Origin: CAYMUG01 sp964393575
GTDB taxonomy: Bacteria; Patescibacteriota; Minisyncoccia; Spechtbacterales; 2-12-FULL-38-22
Reading direction: 5' to 3'
NCBI GenBank assembly: GCA_964393575.1
Contig: CAYMUG010000034.1
Coordinates: 1-7,616 of the forward strand
DNA: 7,616 nt
Below, piece by piece: positions 1-4,261 of the stretch (position 1 is the stretch's first letter; every line of letters begins with the position of its first letter). The notes below the pieces were generated by a model. That model was not told the origin of the DNA and searched no databases. It saw only the letters and a program-made list of their open reading frames with translations. Position numbers and translations under genes: made by a program.

Positions 1-26
1 TAATTCTTTATTCCTGATTCTGCCCT

Positions 27-1391
27 TTAATGATGCAACATATGATGCAGCGGTTCGGGCATATGCACCGGTTTTTTGCATATCATAAAATAAGAAATTA
101 CTGAAGCCGAAACAGTAAGTATTAAGTATGCAGTCAAAGCCCACGGAAATGCAAGAACCGCAATAGCCATTAATGCTGCAACTCTGGAAACAGAATTATT
201 AACTCCTGAGGCAGCACCGGAATACCTTTCCTCAACATTTAAAGCACTTTTAGTAATAGGAGAAATGCTTAAAGCTATACCCAAACCGAACAAGATAAGA
301 CCGGGCAGAAATCTCGTAAGATACTCGGAAGACGGAGAAGTGTTTACAAACAAAATAATACCCAAAGCCATAACGAGAGGGGATATAATCATTTGTTTCC
401 TGGGTCCTATCCTGTCAGCCAAAGAACCGGCCGGTCCGGAGAGAAGAGCAATTAAAACAGTAGGCGGCAAGAGAGCGAGTCCCGCTTCAAAAGGAGAATA
501 TCCCTGGACTTCCTGAAAGTTAAAGGCCAAAAAAACAAATACTCCGTTAATAGCAAAATATATAAGGAAGGTCGCTATGTTAGCCCCTGCCACTAATGTA
601 TTGCTGAACATTTTAAGCGGTACTAACGGAGCTTCAACTGTGCTTTCGTGCTTTATAAATATAAGCCCAAAAACCGCACCCACAACGATACCCAAAACCA
701 CAAAAACATCTCCCCAGCCGAGAGAAGCAGCCCGTATTAAAGCAAAAGAGGTACTTAACAATGAAACACCGGCCAACAAGATTCCCGCAAAATCAAGAGG
801 GGATTTTTTAGGTGCTGTGCTTTCCGGAACATACCTTAAAGCAACTAAAAACACTATAAGAGCCAAAGGTACATTAAACCAAAATACTCCCTGCCAACCG
901 AATTCATTAATAAGCCATCCGGCTAAAAAAGGTCCCACGGAAGACATAGCTCCCGCAAAACCGGCCCAAACTCCTATTGCTCTTCCTCTGTGTTTTTTAA
1001 CAAAACAAACATTGATTAGCGCAAGCGAGCCCGGAATCATCATTGCCGCCCCTATTCCCTGTACGGCTTGAAAGAAAATAAGCTGTACAGCACTTCCCGC
1101 AAATGCCGAAAGCATAGACCCGAAACCAAACCCCAAGATGCCTGCGAGAAATACTTTTTTTCGCCCTAAGCGATCCCCGAGAGACCCGCTTATCAGGATT
1201 AATACCGCCAGTGCTAATGTATAGGCGTTATATACCCACTGCATCTGCGAAAACTCGGCCCTAAAATATTCTTTTATATTAGGCAGAGCCATACTCAACA
1301 TAGTTGCCGCAAGGAAAGTCATCCCGCTTGCCAGAGTAACAGCAGTCAGTATAAGTTTACCCCTGTGTTCTTTGACTGTAAATTTACGCAT
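27..1391 (-). CDS. MFS exporter, DHA2 (EmrB/QacA-like) drug:H+ antiporter family
   Basis: This 454-residue integral membrane protein is probably a proton-driven exporter of small hydrophobic or cationic compounds; the substrate cannot be told from sequence. About 14 hydrophobic segments can be counted (roughly 14-36, 53-70, 80-99, 103-125, 138-160, 168-186, 201-220, 227-247, 267-289, 299-318, 332-348, 361-378, 397-415, 416-436), which fits DHA2 rather than 12-helix families. Motif A is clear at 69-79 (GSLGDRLGRKK), with a second copy-like loop ADRIGPRK in the C-terminal half. Motif C-like GPFLAGWL is near 153-160, followed by the family-typical WFNVPLAL. The motif B region reads FFQAVQGIGAA at 106-116, so the usual arginine is Gln108. 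The tail ends in a short His-rich stretch. It is the last gene of the CAP/four-helix/MFS operon; its ATG overlaps the preceding stop by 8 nt (ATGCGTAA) with no SD, so translation is probably coupled. Family assignment is confident, the drug-efflux role inferred. Confidence 0.93.
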   Translation of the reverse strand: MRKFTVKEHRGKLILTAVTLASGMTFLAATMLSMALPNIKEYFRAEFSQMQWVYNAYTLALAVLILISGSLGDRLGRKKVFLAGILGFGFGSMLSAFAGSAVQLIFFQAVQGIGAAMMIPGSLALINVCFVKKHRGRAIGVWAGFAGAMSSVGPFLAGWLINEFGWQGVFWFNVPLALIVFLVALRYVPESTAPKKSPLDFAGILLAGVSLLSTSFALIRAASLGWGDVFVVLGIVVGAVFGLIFIKHESTVEAPLVPLKMFSNTLVAGANIATFLIYFAINGVFVFLAFNFQEVQGYSPFEAGLALLPPTVLIALLSGPAGSLADRIGPRKQMIISPLVMALGIILFVNTSPSSEYLTRFLPGLILFGLGIALSISPITKSALNVEERYSGAASGVNNSVSRVAALMAIAVLAFPWALTAYLILTVSASVISYFMICKKPVHMPEPLHHMLHH

Positions 1392-1767
1392 ACAATGTTA
1401 AGGTCAAAAAAGTAAAAATAATAATAGACGCAAACACCATTATATAAAAGATGCTTGCTGAAAAAGCTCCGAGCATATTTCTGTACTTCCATAACGCACT
1501 TACAATGAATATATTCAGAAGAGCAAGTTCAAGATAAAAAACCGGAGGCGATGTAAAACTCGGGTAATTTAGCCATAAAGCCCCCAGAACGGCTGTTAAT
1601 AAAAAGGTTGCACCGGAAATTTTCCACTTTCTATTCCTATATAGGGTATAAACCAGGCCCAAACCCCCTAACAATAAAAAGCTTATCGCTAACCAAAAAA
1701 TATATCCGTTAAACAGAAAATAAAAACTTAGTGCTACATCTAAAACTTCGTGGTTACTGAAACCCAT
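1384..1767 (-). CDS. Small four-helix membrane protein, unknown function
   Basis: I do not recognise this 127-residue protein. It is very hydrophobic, with four likely transmembrane segments at about 20-42, 50-67, 75-92 and 100-125. Short basic loops (YRNRKWK at 43-49, WKYRN at 93-97) would predict those loops are cytoplasmic, with both termini outside or at the membrane face. There are no conserved polar residues suggesting catalysis. The gene begins 6 nt after the CAP-protein stop and its stop codon overlaps the MFS start by 8 nt, so all three genes are almost certainly on one mRNA. This placement makes an accessory role to the exporter or to the tethered CAP protein possible, but that is context inference only. 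No SD is visible before the ATG at 1767. Confidence 0.8.
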   Translation of the reverse strand: MGFSNHEVLDVALSFYFLFNGYIFWLAISFLLLGGLGLVYTLYRNRKWKISGATFLLTAVLGALWLNYPSFTSPPVFYLELALLNIFIVSALWKYRNMLGAFSASIFYIMVFASIIIFTFLTLTLYA

Positions 1768-1773
1768 AAATAT

Positions 1774-2634
1774 TTAACTTCGGGCGCACTCGTTGTAAAT
1801 CTGCACCTGATTATTATATTCACGCATAATACTTTTCGTCTCCTGAGATAAAGAATTGTACTTATCTGCCAGGGCATTGTACTCTTCTACCTTACTGTTG
1901 TAGGAGGGATCATCTTTAGATGTATTATCTATCTCTTCTTTTCTTTCTTTAAGCTCTTCTTCCCATGCGGAAAGCTGTTCTTTGTTTTGCTCAAGTTGAG
2001 TTTTTAAAGAGGTGTCCGGCTGCGGGCAGGCGCTTTCGGGTTTACCGAAGTGTTGTACAGCAAACCATACTTCTGTTCCCTGAAAATCTCCGCGAACAAG
2101 ACCGACCCCTATTTCAGTATATCCTTCATGGAGAATGTTCTCTCTGTGGCCGGCACTATCCATCCACGCCTGCAGGAGTGCCTCGTCATTTTTAAAGTTG
2201 CCGAGAGCTAAGTTTTCACCTATTAATATAAAATTATAATCGGCCTCATTAGCAAAATAACTTACATTATTACCTGTTGGAGAATTATGGGCAAAATATT
2301 GTTTTTCTAACATATCCCGTGCTTTGCGAGTAGCGGATTCGTTCAATTTTACGTCTTCCGATAGAGGAGGCACACCTGCCTCTCTTCGGTGTATATTAGT
2401 CCATTCTATAATGCCTTTTCTTGTTAGTTTAGATTCTCTCTCTTCAAGCGGACCCCGCAGAGGTTCGGGAGTTAAAACTTCTCTTTTAATGTCCTGGGCT
2501 ATAAACTCTTCGGCTTTATTCTGTATGTCTTTTAACTGCGAACCAAGAAATTCTCCCCGCACCAACAACAAAACCCCTACTAAAATAGCAAGAATTGCCC
2601 AAAATATCTTTATGCTAAATTTACTGATTTTCAT
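1774..2634 (-). CDS. Membrane-anchored CAP (SCP/PR-1) domain protein with C-terminal coiled coil
   Basis: The protein has an N-terminal membrane anchor or uncleaved signal, a linker, a CAP domain and a helical tail, and should act outside the membrane. Numbering below is from an in-frame TTG at 2643; the ATG at 2634 (residue 4) is the start chosen here because it is the standard codon and begins a typical basic-then-hydrophobic leader (about residues 5-28). Neither start has a strong SD. The CAP domain spans about 77-200: FAHNSP with His119, GENLA with Glu143, HRENIL with His167, EIGVG with Glu177, and the closing VQHFG. His119, Glu143 and Glu177 fit the cavity residues of the family. Residues 211-285 are charged, heptad-like helix, bracketed by Cys206 and Cys286, which could form a disulfide. 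Bacterial CAP proteins are secreted and of varied or unknown activity, so no specific reaction is claimed. It is first gene of its operon, behind an extended -10 promoter. Confidence 0.92.
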   Translation of the reverse strand: MKISKFSIKIFWAILAILVGVLLLVRGEFLGSQLKDIQNKAEEFIAQDIKREVLTPEPLRGPLEERESKLTRKGIIEWTNIHRREAGVPPLSEDVKLNESATRKARDMLEKQYFAHNSPTGNNVSYFANEADYNFILIGENLALGNFKNDEALLQAWMDSAGHRENILHEGYTEIGVGLVRGDFQGTEVWFAVQHFGKPESACPQPDTSLKTQLEQNKEQLSAWEEELKERKEEIDNTSKDDPSYNSKVEEYNALADKYNSLSQETKSIMREYNNQVQIYNECARS

Positions 2635-2656
2635 AAATTGCAAAATTTCCGGCTAA

Positions 2657-2665
2657 ATAATAGCA
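2657..2665 (-). promoter_or_regulatory. Extended -10 promoter for the CAP/four-helix/MFS operon
   Basis: On the minus strand this reads TGCTATTAT, an extended -10 element (TGn plus a hexamer matching TATAAT in five of six positions). The start of transcription would fall near 2650, about 16 nt before the ATG at 2634 and 7 nt before the alternative TTG at 2643. No convincing -35 hexamer lies 16-18 bp upstream, which is acceptable for extended -10 promoters. It sits in the 41-50 nt gap after the bPH2 gene, so the two genes need not share a transcript. Confidence 0.5.
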
Positions 2666-2684
2666 CAAAACATTTAAAAAACTG

Positions 2685-3212
2685 CTATTGATTATTAGAG
2701 TTTTCTCCGCTTATGCGGTGTATCTGCTCAGAAAGCACCTCACGTATCCCATCGGGGCGGGGTATGTGCCGTACAACAACTTCTCTTTGGCGTCCCGCAG
2801 TTTGTATATGAATATTACCGAAGCCAAGAAGCGAGGGCAAAACACCAAACACCTCTATAGTTACATCCTGAATGCGATCATATCTTATCTCTGCCATATC
2901 TCTCGCAAAAAGACCGTGTTGTTCAATATCAACAACTCTATAATTAGTCAACAAAAATATATCTAAATAGTAGTTGGTCCAGAGAACGAAAAATATAGTC
3001 CACAATAAAATAAGCCACGCCGAAATTCCGAAAATAACCAAAGGCATAAACTGTCTGATAATCAATTGCGCTTGATCATTTGTTAAAGCAAGTAAAATCG
3101 TGGCTATCGGAATCAAAGCGGCAAAAAACAGCACCAGTGATTGACTTGCGATAGCATACCAATGCTTTCGTTTCTTTAAAATTATTTTTTCGTTTTCGTA
3201 AAGATTTATCAT
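2685..3212 (-). CDS. PH domain-containing membrane protein (bPH2/DUF304, YdbS-like)
   Basis: This 175-residue protein starts with a short cytoplasmic segment (ENEKIILKKRKHW), followed by two transmembrane helices at about 23-44 and 54-79, then a bacterial pleckstrin-homology type 2 domain at about 80-165. Family-typical stretches are visible: FLLTNYRVVDIEQHGLF (86-102), YDRIQDVTIE (111-120), and LLGFGNIHIQTAG (128-140), then RHIPRPDGI. The domain would face the cytoplasm. Members of this family are common and mostly uncharacterised; some take part in envelope stress or bacteriocin-related systems, but nothing here points to one role. The start ATG at 3212 has no SD. It also overlaps, by ATGA, the stop of a possible nine-codon reading frame that begins at 3238. 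The gene lies downstream of a large inverted-repeat element that may contain its promoter. Confidence 0.9.
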   Translation of the reverse strand: MINLYENEKIILKKRKHWYAIASQSLVLFFAALIPIATILLALTNDQAQLIIRQFMPLVIFGISAWLILLWTIFFVLWTNYYLDIFLLTNYRVVDIEQHGLFARDMAEIRYDRIQDVTIEVFGVLPSLLGFGNIHIQTAGRQREVVVRHIPRPDGIREVLSEQIHRISGENSNNQ

Positions 3213-3238
3213 GCCATTATTTTATTCGCTACGCTCAT
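3209..3238 (-). other. Possible nine-codon upstream reading frame before the bPH2 gene
   Basis: Reading leftward from the ATG at 3238 gives M-S-V-A-N-K-I-M-A and a TGA at 3211-3209, which overlaps the bPH2 ATG (3212-3210) in an ATGA arrangement. If the extended -10 at 3244-3252 is used, transcription would begin close to this first ATG, making it a leaderless mini-frame that could hand ribosomes on to the SD-less bPH2 start. There is no coding evidence beyond the arrangement, and such short frames arise by chance. Confidence 0.2.
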
Positions 3239-3242
3239 AAAA

Positions 3243-3339
3243 TACTATAACAATAACGATAACTATGACACAGCGCTCGCGCAGCGAGCGCATTGGCTAT
3301 CGCGCGAAGCGCGATAGTGTCATGGTTGTAGTTATAGTA
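3243..3339. repeat. Y-shaped inverted-repeat element with two embedded GC-rich hairpins
   Basis: The outer arms pair tactataac (3243-3251) with gttatagta (3331-3339), 9 perfect bp. After a 6-nt bulge on the left side, 3259-3271 pairs with 3317-3329, 13 bp including two G-T wobbles. Inside sit two perfect hairpins: gcgctcgc (3273-3280) with gcgagcgc (3284-3291) around a GCA loop, and ctatcgcgc (3297-3305) with gcgcgatag (3309-3317) around a GAA loop; the last base of the second competes with the outer stem. The result is a three-way junction in RNA or single-stranded DNA, or a branched cruciform. The inner part is far more GC-rich than its surroundings. Neither strand has a T-run after it, so it is not a simple intrinsic terminator. 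It could be a REP-like intergenic repeat, a transcript-stabilising structure or a non-autonomous element remnant. Confidence 0.8.
3244..3252 (-). promoter_or_regulatory. Candidate extended -10 promoter for the bPH2 gene
   Basis: The minus strand reads TGTTATAGT here, an extended -10 with a hexamer five of six matched to TATAAT. Transcription would start near 3237, about 25 nt before the bPH2 ATG. The motif lies inside the outer left arm of the inverted-repeat element, so folding of the DNA would involve promoter bases. No -35 match is evident. Confidence is limited because short AT-rich matches are common. Confidence 0.35.
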
Positions 3340-3353
3340 ATGATGCGAACGGA

Positions 3354-3374
3354 GTTCCGACATTATGTCGGAAC
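3354..3374. repeat. Perfect 9-bp hairpin flanked by a 9-bp direct repeat
   Basis: gttccgaca (3354-3362) pairs perfectly with tgtcggaac (3366-3374) around a TTA loop. The nonamer gaacggagt occurs at 3347-3355 and again at 3371-3379, overlapping the outer ends of the stem. The hairpin lies 15 nt beyond the stop of the 83-residue gene, in its 3' untranslated region. No T-run follows on either strand, so it is more likely a 3' end protector or part of the neighbouring palindromic element than a Rho-independent terminator. Confidence 0.7.
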
Positions 3375-3388
3375 GGAGTGAGCTTATC

Positions 3389-3640
3389 TCACAGTTTCCA
3401 AATCACAAACGAAGCAATCATAGTAATTATTAAAACCCCTGAAACTCCGAAATAAATATACCTCAATTTTTTAATCTGGTTTCTGGTTATGCCATAATTT
3501 TTCCAGTGATGCTCTAAAATTATGCTGACTACGACATAAACAAGCAAAATTCCCACCAAAACCACCCACAAAGCGATGTCGGCAGTTCCCGCAAGAAAAC
3601 CGTTTTCCGTAATGGTGTTTTCCTGAATGTTAGTAGGCAT
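3389..3640 (-). CDS. Small two-helix membrane protein, unknown function
   Basis: This 83-residue protein is not recognised. It has a polar N-terminus, two transmembrane helices at about 21-42 and 61-80, and between them a basic-aromatic loop (EHHWKNYGITRNQIKKLR at 43-60). The positive charge of the loop suggests it lies in the cytoplasm, with both ends outside. The gene has its own extended -10 promoter facing away from the sigma-factor operon, and an expected 5' leader of only about 8 nt, which agrees with the absence of an SD. Divergence from the sigma gene raises the chance of shared regulation, but there is no direct evidence. The very short length and simple topology would also fit a protein that binds another membrane partner. 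Confidence 0.75.
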   Translation of the reverse strand: MPTNIQENTITENGFLAGTADIALWVVLVGILLVYVVVSIILEHHWKNYGITRNQIKKLRYIYFGVSGVLIITMIASFVIWKL

Positions 3641-3654
3641 ACTTATATATTTAC

Positions 3655-3663
3655 ATTATACCA
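3655..3663 (-). promoter_or_regulatory. Extended -10 promoter for the 83-residue membrane protein
   Basis: The minus strand reads TGGTATAAT: a perfect -10 hexamer with the TGn extension. The predicted transcription start is near 3648, giving a leader of about 8 nt before the ATG at 3640, so the message would be nearly leaderless. The -35 position (about 3678-3683) matches TTGACA only in part (ttctta on the minus strand). Confidence 0.65.
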
Positions 3664-3703
3664 GTAATTTGCAACTGTAAGAAAATTGTATTAAAATCGT
3701 CGT

Positions 3704-3709
3704 TATAAT
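3704..3709 (+). promoter_or_regulatory. -10 element for the sigma factor/DUF5667 operon
   Basis: A perfect TATAAT lies 24 nt before the ATG at 3734, placing the transcription start near 3716. No good -35 occurs at 17 bp (gaaaat), and there is no TG extension. A CGTC at 3698-3701 recalls ECF -10 elements, but no GGAAC-type -35 is at the right distance, so autoregulation by the encoded sigma factor is not supported. The housekeeping-type hexamer is the better reading. Confidence 0.5.
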
Positions 3710-3720
3710 AAAACCAGGAT

Positions 3721-3726
3721 GAGGAG
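3721..3726 (+). promoter_or_regulatory. Shine-Dalgarno GAGGAG that fixes the sigma factor start
   Basis: GAGGAG is followed by a 7-nt spacer and the ATG at 3734. It lies downstream of the first in-frame ATG (3719), which itself would be only about 3 nt from the predicted transcription start. It is one of the few strong SD sequences in this window. Confidence 0.75.
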
Positions 3727-3733
3727 CATAGAC

Positions 3734-4261
3734 ATGAACCCGGAAAAACCAGAAGAACAATTTTTAAAGGTCTACGAAAAATACGCAGATGCCATATTCA
3801 GGCACTGCTATTTTCGTATTTCAGACAAACACACAGCACAGGACCTAACACAAGCCGCGTTTGAACGTACCTGGAAATACATCGCCGAAGGAAACGAAAT
3901 AGATAATATAAAAGCATTTCTGTATAGAGTTGCAAATAACCTTTTGGTGGATACCTACAGAAAAAGGGACACAAATAAAACATCGTCTTTAGAGTATTTA
4001 GAAGAAGAAAAAGGGTGGCAAAAACAAAGCACTGAGAATACTGAAGAAAATGTCGCAAAAAAAATTAATACTGAAGGCGTATTAAAATATATAGAAAGAT
4101 TAACTCCTGAATATCGTCAGGTAATAGTGATGAAATATATAGACGATATGAAAGTAAAAGAAATCGCAACAACTCTTAATGAAAGTCAAAATTCCACATC
4201 CGTGCGCCTGCACAGAGCCATAAACAAACTAAAAAAAGAAATAGAAAACTATGAGAAATAA
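3734..4261 (+). CDS. RNA polymerase sigma factor, ECF-like sigma-70 family
   Basis: The product, 175 residues from the ATG at 3734, directs RNA polymerase to a specific promoter set. Region 2 spans about 14-78 (YADAIFRHCYFRIS, then AQDLTQAAFERTWKYI and the helix IKAFLYRVANNLLVDTYRKR that binds the -10). Region 4 spans about 113-172, with the LTPEYRQVIVMKYIDDMKV helix, then the helix-turn-helix KEIATTLNESQNSTSVRLHRAINKLKKEI. The linker (81-112) is acidic and short, with no region 3, as expected for ECF factors. A 180-residue version from ATG 3719 is possible, but the SD at 3721-3726 and the promoter favour 3734. The stop overlaps the start of the DUF5667-like membrane protein by 11 nt, so the two are co-translated. 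The pairing suggests a sigma/anti-sigma unit that responds to an envelope or external signal (inference). Confidence 0.95.
   Translation: MNPEKPEEQFLKVYEKYADAIFRHCYFRISDKHTAQDLTQAAFERTWKYIAEGNEIDNIKAFLYRVANNLLVDTYRKRDTNKTSSLEYLEEEKGWQKQSTENTEENVAKKINTEGVLKYIERLTPEYRQVIVMKYIDDMKVKEIATTLNESQNSTSVRLHRAINKLKKEIENYEK

Noticed and set aside
577..1071. Open frame on the plus strand opposite the MFS exporter
   Set aside because: It is antisense to a clear transporter, its translation is low in hydrophobic order and rich in Pro/Thr/Lys, and it has no recognisable domain or SD.
3243..3339. tRNA or other cloverleaf RNA gene
   Set aside because: It has only two inner arms, no T-loop consensus, no anticodon-sized loop (loops are three bases) and no CCA end.
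3354..3374. Intrinsic terminator for the 83-residue gene
   Set aside because: No T-run follows the stem on either strand.
3257..3379. CRISPR-like cluster of palindromes
   Set aside because: The three hairpins differ in sequence and there are no equal-length spacers or repeated units.
3662..3677. Operator-like dyad CAGT-N8-ACTG between the divergent promoters
   Set aside because: Only four base pairs per arm, expected by chance in this composition.
3671..3701. ECF-type autoregulatory promoter (gcaac with CGTC)
   Set aside because: The spacing between the AAC and CGTC is about 22 nt rather than 16-17, and the GGAAC match is poor; a TATAAT a few bases further fits better.
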